Positions 1 to 8,189 of a stretch of DNA of 64,000 bases are shown here, piece after piece. Source of the DNA: Runella aurantiaca (GTDB taxonomy: Bacteria > Bacteroidota > Bacteroidia > Cytophagales > Spirosomataceae); contig NZ_QPIW01000030.1 of NCBI RefSeq assembly GCF_003339505.1, positions 18,000-81,999 on the forward strand, read 5' to 3'. The notes under the pieces are model-generated. The model had not been told where the DNA came from. It was given only the letters and a program-made list of their open reading frames with translations, and did no database searches. Numbering within the stretch: position 1 is the first letter of the stretch; each line of letters begins with the position of its first letter. Both the position numbers and the translations under genes were made by a program.

Positions 1-619
1 AAATGTTCATCGAAACCTCCTGGTTGGCATTGGCGGCATTGAGCAAATCGGCCATGCGTCCGCCAAAACCGAGGGCATCCCGGCTCTGCGGCACTGACGT
101 TTGCCACTGCATGATTTGGTCGGAATGAGAATACAACCCCAATGGCAGCTTTTTCAGCCCGCTTTCAAATTCAGATTTAGTCAAAATCGGCTCAACCAAC
201 GTTCCAATGTTTGACATAAAAGCCAATTTCCCGCTGTTGAACAAATCGCGCACGCCAGTCATTTGGGGATGGACGCCATACGCACCATAATTGCACGCAA
301 TACCGCGAAAACCAACGCATTGGGGGTTGGTGAGCGCAATGGGATTCAACACCGATAAGTCCGTTCGGATGGCTTTGTATTCGTTAAAGCCGTTATCACC
401 GCCCGCGTTAACCCCCATGGGAATCAGCATATTATACGAGTCTACGCCGCCCGAAAGCAAAATACAGACCAGTGCTTTATAGTCCGTGGGATAAGCCGCT
501 CCACTGGGCTGCTTGCCCACCAGCCCGTTGAAGGAAGTCAGGTTAGTCAGCGTACTGAGCAGGGTGGTCGAACCCATACCGACACAGCCGGCTTGTTTCA
601 GAAAATTCCGTCTATTCAT
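1..619 (-). CDS. DUF1501 domain-containing protein (partial, 3' end outside window)
   Basis: The frame is open from the ATG at 619 to the window edge, giving about 206 N-terminal residues. It begins MNRRNFLKQAG, a twin-arginine-like signal (RRNFLK) followed by a hydrophobic stretch, and continues with a CILLSGGVDSYNMLIP segment and a GVHPQM motif typical of DUF1501 proteins. These are exported proteins with a sulfatase/phosphatase-like fold and no proven reaction. It lies 52 bp downstream of a DUF1800 gene on the same strand. The two families are very commonly paired, so an operon and a joint role at the cell envelope are inferred. Only the C-terminal half is missing, because of the window boundary. 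Confidence 0.85.
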   Translation of the reverse strand, partial: MNRRNFLKQAGCVGMGSTTLLSTLTNLTSFNGLVGKQPSGAAYPTDYKALVCILLSGGVDSYNMLIPMGVNAGGDNGFNEYKAIRTDLSVLNPIALTNPQCVGFRGIACNYGAYGVHPQMTGVRDLFNSGKLAFMSNIGTLVEPILTKSEFESGLKKLPLGLYSHSDQIMQWQTSVPQSRDALGFGGRMADLLNAANANQEVSMNI

Positions 620-671
620 AAGTTAAGTATAAAACCCTGTAATGAATTATTGTTGGATAACCGTCCCATTA

Positions 672-2543
672 TCAGCGGTTAATGAGATAATCAGGGGAAG
701 ACAAAATCAACACCAGCATCAATCTGACGCGGCGATAGGCTTGGTCTGCGTTGGGCACGCCGTTGGTGTTTTCGGAATAGGGCATTTTAATGACCATCGA
801 ACGAATCAAATCCAAGGTCTTGGCCGACAGTTTTCCACCCGTAAAAAGCAGGTTATATTTGTCGAGTAATTGAACAATTTTATCATTTCGCGTAAAGGCA
901 TAATCGGCCACCAAATTAAATTTTGAATCTTGATCGGTTTTATATGTTTCACCGTTAAAAAGTCCCCAATATTCAACGGGATCGTCATCAATTAGCCATT
1001 TACCGAGCGCATTTACGTAGGCAGTGATGGTTTGGGAGTTCACCAACTGAAACTCTGGCGCAAACTTTCCCTGCGTTTTCAATTCGCCGTCGGGTTGAAA
1101 ATCGGGTTGAAAAAAGTTAAACACCGAAGGTGAGTTCAGCGGTTTTTGTTCCAATCGGGAAAACAAATCCACCATCACGTTTCGATACACTCCCCCCTGC
1201 GTCGTCAGCGGCAGGCCCCGCATTAAATTCATGTATCTCAGAAAAGGTTCGCGAAGCGCTCCCACGGTACTTACGGTTTGATCGATACTGCAATCTCGCG
1301 CCTCCGCATCCAATAAAACCGCCCGAACTACCGCTTTTAAGTCGCCGCGCACCCCGCTTCCGTTGTTATTGAACACCGTCGCCACCCGCTGAATGTAACT
1401 GGGCGAAGGATTTGACATGACCAACCGCTGAATGAGCCGTCGGGCAATGAACGGACCCACGTTGGGGTGGTTGGCCAATACATCCAATGCATCCTTGATG
1501 TCTTGCTCACCCTGCAAAACGGGCCGGGCAGGAATCGTTACTCCCAGAAAAGTCTTCGGGCCGGGTTCGTGACCGTTCACGATGCGCGGAGTAGTCTTCC
1601 ACGGATTTTTTTTGGCGTCGCTCGAATCAATCGGAAAAAACTTCATGGGTAAAGTGTAACTCCAATTGTTCTTTTCATTGTCGCCCAAATAACGGCTATC
1701 GCCCCACGACAGTCCCGTAAATACCTTGGCCAGGCCTGCAATGTCGTTGTTGTTGTAGGTCGGGATGAGGTTATTGTTGACGTCCCGCATTTCTGTTCCG
1801 TCCACATTTAGTTTGTAAAGTCCAATCGAAAAAAGCTGCATCAGCTCGCGGGCGTAGTTTTCGTCGGGGTAAACTTTATTGGTTGAATCCGTCGCATGGT
1901 TGTTCATGAAGGTCAAATAAACGCCCATCGCCGGATGGTACGTGATTTTTTCAAGCAGGTTACGATAGGTTCCTAAGCCATTTTCCAACAATAAATCGTA
2001 GTAACTTGACAACGCATACGGGTTGTCGTCAAACGCCGACACCCTCGACACCACAAACAACTCACTCAACGCCCACGCCACGCGCCACCTGACCGCATCG
2101 GGGGCGGTCATGGCCCCCTGAAACCACGAAACATCAAAATGCGTATTGCCCACAAACACGTTGGAAAGGGTGTAGGTATTGGAGGGATATTTAAACGTCA
2201 GCGAGTCTACCATCATTTGGTGAATCTGCGCTAGGTACGTTTGGGTACGAAAGGAATTGGGAAGCGCAAGCTGATTATCCAGCCATTTCTCAACGCCAAG
2301 GTTGGCAACATCCTGTATATGAGCAAAATTATGCCCCAGCGTAGCCTGCGACAAAAACCGCGAAGCCGCCGCTGAGTTGGGCAAAAATCCCGTACCCGTC
2401 AAGGTCTGAATCGCGGCGCTGCTTTGCGAAGAAGCCGTCACCGAAACATTCGGGGTATTTCCCTGACCAAAAGTAATGATTGATTGAGCGCGTAAATGAA
2501 CCAGAAAACAGCAGTAGCAAAAAAAGAGTAGACAAAATTTCAT
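672..2543 (-). CDS. DUF1800 family protein
   Basis: About 623 residues from the ATG at 2543. That start is preferred because MKFCLLFFCYCCF begins a signal peptide ending near LRAQS; an upstream ATG at 2588 would put 15 extra residues in front of it. The body has DUF1800 hallmarks: an ASRFLSQATLG segment, PDENYARELMQLFSIGL (about residues 225-241), then DIAGLAKVFTGLSW, and HPNVGPFIARRLIQRLV further on. The reaction is unknown. The family is almost always next to a DUF1501 gene, as here, with which it probably forms a two-gene exported unit. Confident on family, not on function. Confidence 0.88.
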   Translation of the reverse strand: MKFCLLFFCYCCFLVHLRAQSIITFGQGNTPNVSVTASSQSSAAIQTLTGTGFLPNSAAASRFLSQATLGHNFAHIQDVANLGVEKWLDNQLALPNSFRTQTYLAQIHQMMVDSLTFKYPSNTYTLSNVFVGNTHFDVSWFQGAMTAPDAVRWRVAWALSELFVVSRVSAFDDNPYALSSYYDLLLENGLGTYRNLLEKITYHPAMGVYLTFMNNHATDSTNKVYPDENYARELMQLFSIGLYKLNVDGTEMRDVNNNLIPTYNNNDIAGLAKVFTGLSWGDSRYLGDNEKNNWSYTLPMKFFPIDSSDAKKNPWKTTPRIVNGHEPGPKTFLGVTIPARPVLQGEQDIKDALDVLANHPNVGPFIARRLIQRLVMSNPSPSYIQRVATVFNNNGSGVRGDLKAVVRAVLLDAEARDCSIDQTVSTVGALREPFLRYMNLMRGLPLTTQGGVYRNVMVDLFSRLEQKPLNSPSVFNFFQPDFQPDGELKTQGKFAPEFQLVNSQTITAYVNALGKWLIDDDPVEYWGLFNGETYKTDQDSKFNLVADYAFTRNDKIVQLLDKYNLLFTGGKLSAKTLDLIRSMVIKMPYSENTNGVPNADQAYRRVRLMLVLILSSPDYLINR

Positions 2544-2829
2544 AAACAGTGAGTTTCGCACAACGTAAAAAAAGCCATTAATGAGCATGAAAGCACCACA
2601 CCACGCGTAAATTTAGCTTCTCTTATTTTTCAAAACAATTTAAGTGCCAGAATAGCCAAATTGGGTAAAATTTCTCATTGGCGGCTTCATCCAAACCTAT
2701 GGGTTAAAAACGGTTTAATTAAAAAAACAACCTTATTTAAGCTCCATTTTCAACGATTCGCTCGTTTTTTTTTCGACTTCGCCCCCGTCATGACCCAACT
2801 TTGGGGCAGTAATCAAGAAAACGCAACGC

Positions 2830-3756
2830 ATGAAAACTATTTATCTCACACTCCTCTCACTCTCTTTTTTTATCCCTCTAACTTCACAAGCCCAATACGG
2901 CACCATCTTACCCGACGGCTTTATCATCCCAAAATCCGCCACGCCCCCCGGATGTACCGTAAGCGATAAGGGCAAAATTTATTACAACAGCACCACCAAC
3001 AACCTGCTGTTTTGTGATGGCTCCGCTTGGAAACCCGCTTCATCGCAATGGTCCAACCCTTTTGCTCAACCTGACGACATTTATTTTAATGCGGGCAACG
3101 TAGGCATAAACACCACCACGCCTCAATATTCGCTAGACGTAAACGGTACGGCAAGATTTACGGGAGACCTCTACACCGAAAAATTGGGAATCGGCACCAC
3201 CACTCCTTCCTCAGCCATTGAAGTACTAGACGGCGACATTGCCATTACAAGCACTGTCGACGCCAAAACCTGGAAATTTGACTACACTGACGAAAGCAAC
3301 AGCTTAACCCTTCGCGAAAACGGCACCGCACGCATGGTGTTTGCCAACGGCGGCAACATAACCATCGGCGCAGGAACGCCCACCGCCAAATTGACCGTGG
3401 AAGGCAACGGCAGCTTTAGCGGCGACTTGACCGTAAACAGCGGAAAGGGAATCGTAAGAAGTACCACAAGCGCCCAACTCAAATACCATACGGCCTCGGT
3501 TGCCTTGGGCACCACCTTTTCGGTCACAAACGGAGGCTGCTCTACGGCCAATGCTTCCCTGAGCGCCGCTGGATTCACCACCGCCCCAACGGTCACGGTT
3601 GGGAATCTCACGGGCGGGACGGGAGATTTTGGAAAACTGGTCATCAATGTACAATCCACCACCACCACCCAAGCCGTAGTCCGTTTTTGTAATCCTACCG
3701 CCAGCCCAATCACGTTAACTGGCATGACTTTCAACGTTTTGTGCATTGGTCAATAA
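2830..3756 (+). CDS. Secreted fibre-like protein, first tandem copy
   Basis: 308 residues with a clear Sec signal peptide (MKTIYLTLLSLSFFIP, cleavage near SQAQ). After an N-terminal Cys-containing segment (PPGCTVSDKGKIYYN, LLFCDGSAWK) comes a series of short beta repeats of the form VGINTTTPQYSLDVNG-ARF, IGTTTPSSAIEV, and GAGTPTAKLTVEGNGSFSG. These resemble the stalk repeats of phage tail fibres and trimeric surface proteins. The C-terminal domain has two more Cys (GGCST, RFCNPTA) and ends in CIGQ. The next gene is a paralogue of identical length that keeps all these landmarks. No function is recognised; a trimeric secreted or surface fibre is an inference. Confidence 0.75.
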   Translation: MKTIYLTLLSLSFFIPLTSQAQYGTILPDGFIIPKSATPPGCTVSDKGKIYYNSTTNNLLFCDGSAWKPASSQWSNPFAQPDDIYFNAGNVGINTTTPQYSLDVNGTARFTGDLYTEKLGIGTTTPSSAIEVLDGDIAITSTVDAKTWKFDYTDESNSLTLRENGTARMVFANGGNITIGAGTPTAKLTVEGNGSFSGDLTVNSGKGIVRSTTSAQLKYHTASVALGTTFSVTNGGCSTANASLSAAGFTTAPTVTVGNLTGGTGDFGKLVINVQSTTTTQAVVRFCNPTASPITLTGMTFNVLCIGQ

Positions 3757-3776
3757 TATAAAAACTAAATCGAGCC

Positions 3777-4703
3777 ATGAAATTAGCCATCCTTTTCGTT
3801 GGAATATTGTTTTTGACCCAAAAATCAATGGCCCAATTCAGTGAATTAACCGTTGATGCCCTTTCCTTACCCAACCTAACGGTAACTCCTTGTAGTGAGG
3901 GCAACATTGGTAAAATGTACTATAATGCCGTCAATGGCAAAGTGTGTTACTGCATCAACTATGTCAACTCCTCTTCTTTTGCCGAATCAAAATGGGAAAG
4001 AAAGAACAATAACATTTATTATACCCAAGGATTGGTGGGTTTAAACAAATCTACCCCTGCTTATCCGCTGGATGTCAACGGTACGGGTCGGTTCAATTCG
4101 CCGCTCTCCGTCGGTGCAAAAGTTGCCATCAACAGCTCCGTACCACCCGTGGAGAAATTACACATTACGGATGGAAATATCGCCATTAAAAGTACGGCTG
4201 ATGCAAAATTATGGCGCTTATCCTACGCAGATGGTGGGGACAGGTTTGAAATAACCGAAACGGGTTTTACCCCTCGAATGATTATCAATAACGGTGGTGC
4301 CATTGGGATAGGGACCGTACCATCCGCCACCGCCGCCCTAAACGTGAGCGGAGGCGGAGCTTTTAGCGGAAATGTCTCATCGGCCAACGTCGGTATACTT
4401 CAAAATAGCAACGCCACCCAGTTAAAATTATATACGGGTAGCATCACTACCCCATCCTCTACCTTTTTGGTTCAAAGCAACGGTTGCAACATCGCGGGCT
4501 TCAATTTTCCCGCTGGAACATTCACGGCCGTACCTTCGGTTGCGGTAGGAAATAAGACTGCGGGTGGCACATTCGACCAGCGATTGACCCTCACGGTCGA
4601 GAGTGTAACGAGCACGGGAGGATACGTCAGATTTTGCAATCCCACCGCAACCAATGTCTCGCTGCTCAGCTATAGCTATACCATCTTTGCGATTGGACAA
4701 TAA
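3777..4703 (+). CDS. Secreted fibre-like protein, second tandem copy
   Basis: 308 residues, exactly the length of the preceding gene, which ends 20 bp upstream. Signal peptide MKLAILFVGILFLTQKSMAQ. It shares the order of elements with its neighbour: Cys-bearing N-terminal segment (TPCSEG-IGKMYYN), VGLNKSTPAYPLDVNGTGRF, a DGNIAIKSTADAKLW segment matching DGDIAITSTVDAKTW upstream, INNGGAIGIGT, FSGNV, then NGCNI, VRFCNPTA and a final AIGQ. The sequences have diverged well beyond recent duplication, so both copies have been kept. The two are probably co-transcribed and co-secreted, possibly as a hetero-oligomeric fibre (inference). Confidence 0.75.
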   Translation: MKLAILFVGILFLTQKSMAQFSELTVDALSLPNLTVTPCSEGNIGKMYYNAVNGKVCYCINYVNSSSFAESKWERKNNNIYYTQGLVGLNKSTPAYPLDVNGTGRFNSPLSVGAKVAINSSVPPVEKLHITDGNIAIKSTADAKLWRLSYADGGDRFEITETGFTPRMIINNGGAIGIGTVPSATAALNVSGGGAFSGNVSSANVGILQNSNATQLKLYTGSITTPSSTFLVQSNGCNIAGFNFPAGTFTAVPSVAVGNKTAGGTFDQRLTLTVESVTSTGGYVRFCNPTATNVSLLSYSYTIFAIGQ

Positions 4704-4705
4704 TT

Positions 4706-4740
4706 TTTTTGTTGGCGGTGGAGAATATCGCCAACAAAAA
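4706..4740. repeat. Inverted repeat between convergent genes
   Basis: TTTTTGTTGGCG (4706-4717) pairs perfectly with CGCCAACAAAAA (4729-4740) around an 11-nt loop. It separates the fibre gene on + from the MFS gene on -. The T-run is on the 5' side of the stem on both strands, opposite to a canonical intrinsic terminator, so a termination role is uncertain. Confidence 0.5.
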
Positions 4741-4763
4741 CGCTAAGAAGGCAATGCTTCTGA

Positions 4764-6011
4764 CTACGATACTACGCGTCCAGAAGCATTCCAAGACCTT
4801 TTGGCCAAGGAAATCATCACAACTGATAGGAGGCAAATACCCGAAATAAACACAAAAATGATGTTGGTATTGCCCACCCAATCAATGATAAAACCGAAGA
4901 GCGGTTCGCCCAAGGCAGCAAATACATAACCGAACATATTCATAAAACCAATGCCCGTTCCGGTATAATCCCGCCCGAGCATTTCGGGACTCAACGGCCA
5001 AAAACATGATTGAGGCCCGTACACAAAAAAACCGACCGAAAGCATCAAAAATCCCGCCAACAGCAGGTTGTTGGCGGGAAGCACATAGACCAACAGCGCC
5101 ATAACCGCACTCATTAACATCCCAAAACGGATGGAATGGATGCGGTTTTTCTTAAATAACGAGTCCGACAGCATTCCAAAAGACAACGCTCCCGCCGCCA
5201 TGCCAACGGGCAGCAAAAATGTCACCCACAAATTGCCCGGGTTGTCTTTCCAATTTTTTCCAAGATAATGGACGGGTACCCAAAAAATAAGCCCATACCG
5301 CGCCATGCTTTCAAAACCGAAGGCAAAAGAAGTAAGCAGAAAATGAGGATATGACAAAACCACGCGGTAGCGAGTCAGCCAGCTAATTTTTTCGGAAGTG
5401 CCGTCTTTCTTAACAGGGTCATTAAAGCCCGCATCAGAGGGTTTATCGCGGGCAACAATCAAAAAAATGGTCGCTGCTACCAGCAGAAACAACACTGGCA
5501 AACGAAAAAGCATCCGCCATTCCATGCCTTGCTGCAAAAGCACGATGGACAGCAGATACGTCAGAACCGACGACAATCCCGCCGCCATCGTATAAAACCC
5601 AAAGGCTTTTCCAAGCTCCGCCTCATTCCACCAATTGCTGATTAACTTCCCGCCCGGTGCCCACGCCATGGATTGAAAATACCCGTTTAGCGCCCATAAA
5701 ATCATGATAGCGGTAATGGAATCGCTATAACTGACGGCAATGTTGGTCAAAACCGACAAGTACGCGCCAGTGGTGACCATTACGCGAGCGCTTAGGCGGT
5801 CGGCGAGGTTGCCGTTGATAAATTGGCCGATGGCGTAGCCCAACAACATCGAAAAACTAATCCAGCCAATGTACGAATAAGACACATTGAGTGACGTGGC
5901 CATGCCCTTGGCAGCCCACCCGAAATTGTGCCGACCAGTGTAAAAAAACAGGTAACAAAACATCGTTACCAACAACATTTTCCACTGCTGACCTCTGAAA
6001 GACGATTGCAT
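4764..6011 (-). CDS. MFS transporter, organophosphate:phosphate antiporter-like
   Basis: 415 residues with about 12 hydrophobic segments. The N-terminus (MLLVTMFCYLFFYTGRHNFGWA) and the following GYAIGQFINGNLADRLSARV loop match the OPA branch of the major facilitator superfamily, which includes glycerol-3-phosphate and hexose-phosphate carriers. FYTGRHN is close to the family's substrate-pocket Arg region in helix 1, and GNLADRLSAR is the loop 2-3 motif. It starts 14 bp after a zinc-type dehydrogenase gene ends on the same strand, so the two are probably co-transcribed and handle one phosphorylated or acidic compound. The substrate cannot be read from sequence. Confidence 0.8.
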   Translation of the reverse strand: MQSSFRGQQWKMLLVTMFCYLFFYTGRHNFGWAAKGMATSLNVSYSYIGWISFSMLLGYAIGQFINGNLADRLSARVMVTTGAYLSVLTNIAVSYSDSITAIMILWALNGYFQSMAWAPGGKLISNWWNEAELGKAFGFYTMAAGLSSVLTYLLSIVLLQQGMEWRMLFRLPVLFLLVAATIFLIVARDKPSDAGFNDPVKKDGTSEKISWLTRYRVVLSYPHFLLTSFAFGFESMARYGLIFWVPVHYLGKNWKDNPGNLWVTFLLPVGMAAGALSFGMLSDSLFKKNRIHSIRFGMLMSAVMALLVYVLPANNLLLAGFLMLSVGFFVYGPQSCFWPLSPEMLGRDYTGTGIGFMNMFGYVFAALGEPLFGFIIDWVGNTNIIFVFISGICLLSVVMISLAKRSWNASGRVVS

Positions 6012-6025
6012 ATTTTTTCTTTTGG

Positions 6026-7120
6026 TTACGGTTCTTCGATTCGAATCCCCACGCGTAAGGGCTTGTTTTTCAAGGCGTATTCAAAGGCTTGCTCCGCTTC
6101 ATTCAGAGAAAACTCCTTCCCGACAATCTGCTCAAAAGGAAAACGTTGGGCATTTCGACGCATAAAATCAACGGCGTACACAAAATCATCGTAATTGTAG
6201 TTGTGCAATCCTTTGAGGGTAATCAACCGACGAATGATTTGTTCGGCATCCACCATCACTTTTCGTTGACGAAACACCGCTCCTACCCAAACGGCCACGC
6301 CACCCACGGCCAAGGCAGCCACACCTTCTTCCATCGCCTCTGGCGAGCCACTCATGTCAAACACCACTTCTATTTTTGAATAAAAAGAAGATAAACTACT
6401 TTTATTTTCCACCCCTGACGTGGGCGTCAAGAGGCAAGTTTCATCGACCCCAAAAGCCAAAGATTGCTCCAAACGCTGGGGAGAAATATCAGCCGTGATT
6501 ATTTTTTTGGCACCCGCATCTTTGCACATGGCTGCGCAAACCATTCCCAACAGGCCGCTTCCCGTAATCAGCACCGTTTTGCCCTTCACCGTTCCCGCAA
6601 GTCGTAACGCTCCTGCCACCGTCGCCACTGCGCAATTGAGCGTAGCCGCCACGGGAAGCGACACATTATCAGGGACTTTGAGGATAGCGGTGTGGGATTT
6701 TAGCACACAATATTCGGCCAATCCGCCGTGAAAAGCGTCATTTTCGGTGACCGTTGCGTGGCCGTATTTAAACACCCCTGCCGTTTTTTGCGGCATCCCC
6801 TGCGCCGACATTTCAGAATCTGGGTCGGCCGAAAAAATGCTCCACGTCACAATATCACCTTCTTTCAATGGGTTTCCCGCGTAGTCTATCCCCGAATGGC
6901 TTTCGTTTATTTTTACCACTTTCCCCACAATCTCATGCCCCAAAATGGTCGGAGTATTTTCTTTTCTCAACCCACAAAAGGTATGCAAGTCGCTGCCACA
7001 AATGGTAGTGTATAAATTTCGAATCAATACTTCTCCCACCGCCAACTCAGGCAGCTCACGGTGCTGCAACTGCATCTCCTCACCCGGGCCGTTAAAAACC
7101 ATCAATTTCCCTAAACTCAT
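6026..7120 (-). CDS. Zinc-type medium-chain alcohol dehydrogenase (phosphonate-associated HpnZ-like)
   Basis: 364 residues. The catalytic zinc ligands are visible: Cys41 (TTICGSDLH), His62 and Glu63 (GHEIVG). A Rossmann GSGLLG lies near residue 180, then ITADISPQRLEQ. The GMPQK-KYGHA segment after the catalytic domain resembles the subfamily described as phosphonate-catabolism-associated alcohol dehydrogenases. In that region most relatives have a cluster of structural-zinc cysteines; here the loop SIFSADPDSEMSAQG has none. No other phosphonate genes are present, so the substrate is open. It heads a probable two-gene operon with the OPA-like transporter. Family is confident, subfamily moderate. 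Confidence 0.78.
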   Translation of the reverse strand: MSLGKLMVFNGPGEEMQLQHRELPELAVGEVLIRNLYTTICGSDLHTFCGLRKENTPTILGHEIVGKVVKINESHSGIDYAGNPLKEGDIVTWSIFSADPDSEMSAQGMPQKTAGVFKYGHATVTENDAFHGGLAEYCVLKSHTAILKVPDNVSLPVAATLNCAVATVAGALRLAGTVKGKTVLITGSGLLGMVCAAMCKDAGAKKIITADISPQRLEQSLAFGVDETCLLTPTSGVENKSSLSSFYSKIEVVFDMSGSPEAMEEGVAALAVGGVAVWVGAVFRQRKVMVDAEQIIRRLITLKGLHNYNYDDFVYAVDFMRRNAQRFPFEQIVGKEFSLNEAEQAFEYALKNKPLRVGIRIEEP

Positions 7121-7221
7121 TTTGTGCTTTGTATTCGTTTTTTCGCAAAGGTGCTAAATTTTTGTTTACTTATTTTAAACATAAGTTTACCAAATTATAA
7201 ATTTTCAAAAATTAGGGCAAC

Positions 7222-7260
7222 AAAAAAAGTCATTAGGGTTTTTCAACCGCTAATGACTTT
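7222..7260 (-). terminator. Intrinsic terminator of the SGNH hydrolase gene
   Basis: AAAGTCATTAG (7226-7236) pairs perfectly with CTAATGACTTT (7250-7260). Read on the minus strand, the 11-bp stem is followed by a run of T (A-run at 7222-7228 on plus), about 50 bp after the stop codon at 7311. Confidence 0.8.
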
Positions 7261-7310
7261 GGTTAGATAAATGCCGTTGGTGATATTTTCGCCGCCAAGC
7301 TATCTTTTGC

Positions 7311-7988
7311 TTACATCCCTTTAAGTACTTTCCACATCTCATCCGCAACGAACTGATTACCAACCTCATTTAGGTGAACGCGGTCGGAGGTGAGGATATT
7401 TTTCTCTTCGTTGTTAGGGTTGTTTTTAAGGTTATAGTCTAAAAATGCTTTACGCAGATCAATCAGCGGCAGGCCATTTTTCTTGGCCAAATTCCGAATC
7501 ATTTGAGAATACTGATTAAGGTCGCCGTCTTGCTGATTGGAGAAATCGGTGCGCTCACCGATGGCGGCAGGGGTGCAAAGGGCTACGCGGATATTGGCCG
7601 CTTGCAATTTCTTCAAGATGGCTTCGTAAAACTTCACAAACTTGTCGGGGTCGGTACCTGTGCCGAGGGACGCTTTGTGCCACACGTCATTTACGCCAAT
7701 GTAAATGATAACCACGTCTGGTTTTTTTGACAACACATCATCTTCCATCCGCAGATAAAGGTCATAAATTTTGTTACCGCCAATACCCGCGCCGATGAGT
7801 TCATATTTGCTTTTGAGGTTTTGTTTTTCGAGCATTTCACCCAATTTTACGATATATCCGCCTGGACGAACACCCGCCTGAGTGATGGAATCTCCGAAAA
7901 AAATGACCCGAATGGGTTTATCCTGTTGGGCTGCGAGTAGAGGAAGGGCAAAAAAACTAAGTTTGAAGTACCGAAAAAATCTTTTCAT
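7311..7988 (-). CDS. SGNH/GDSL hydrolase family protein
   Basis: 225 residues with an N-terminal hydrophobic signal (FKLSFFALPLLAAQ). All four SGNH blocks are present: block I FFGDSITQAG with nucleophile Ser34; block II Gly in GAGIGGNK (about 67-73); block III GVND (98-101) with the oxyanion Asn; block V DRVHLN with Asp202 and His205. Such enzymes hydrolyse esters, often acetyl groups on carbohydrates or lysophospholipids, and this one probably acts in the periplasm. It is a single-gene unit with its own terminator. The specific ester is not predictable. Confidence 0.87.
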   Translation of the reverse strand: MKRFFRYFKLSFFALPLLAAQQDKPIRVIFFGDSITQAGVRPGGYIVKLGEMLEKQNLKSKYELIGAGIGGNKIYDLYLRMEDDVLSKKPDVVIIYIGVNDVWHKASLGTGTDPDKFVKFYEAILKKLQAANIRVALCTPAAIGERTDFSNQQDGDLNQYSQMIRNLAKKNGLPLIDLRKAFLDYNLKNNPNNEEKNILTSDRVHLNEVGNQFVADEMWKVLKGM

Positions 7989-8058
7989 TTTAATTGTTTA
8001 GAAGTTGAGATACATTTTCCTATAAAGGAAAAATACCGTTCTTTCTAACAGTTTTTCT

Positions 8059-8121
8059 TTCACGCAGAGACGCAGTAAAAACCACCCTCTGCGCCTTAGC
8101 TCCTTTGCGTCTTTGCGTGAA
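8059..8121. repeat. Inverted GCGTCTTTGCGTGAA-type intergenic repeat
   Basis: TTCACGCAGAGACGCAG (8059-8075) is complementary at 15 of 17 positions to TTGCGTCTTTGCGTGAA (8105-8121). A third related stretch, CACGCCAAGACACAGC, follows near 8136-8151. These lie between two same-strand genes and look like a dispersed REP-like element. I believe similar sequences are common between genes in this phylum, but copy number could not be counted here. Confidence 0.55.
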
Positions 8122-8189
8122 TAATCTAATCTTCTCACGCCAAGACACAGCAAAAAACACTTCGTACCTCGGCACCTCTGCGTAAATCC

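Noticed and set aside
3282..3746. Long minus-strand frame inside the first fibre gene
   Set aside because: It is the complement of a well-supported gene with signal peptide and repeats, and has no start context or family.
4706..4740. Possible intrinsic terminator
   Set aside because: The stem is good, but T is on the 5' side on both strands, opposite to what a terminator needs. Kept only as a repeat.
6028..6052. tRNA T-arm-like text (TTCGATTCGAATCCCC)
   Set aside because: It lies inside the 3' end of the alcohol dehydrogenase gene, and no acceptor or anticodon stem can be built around it.
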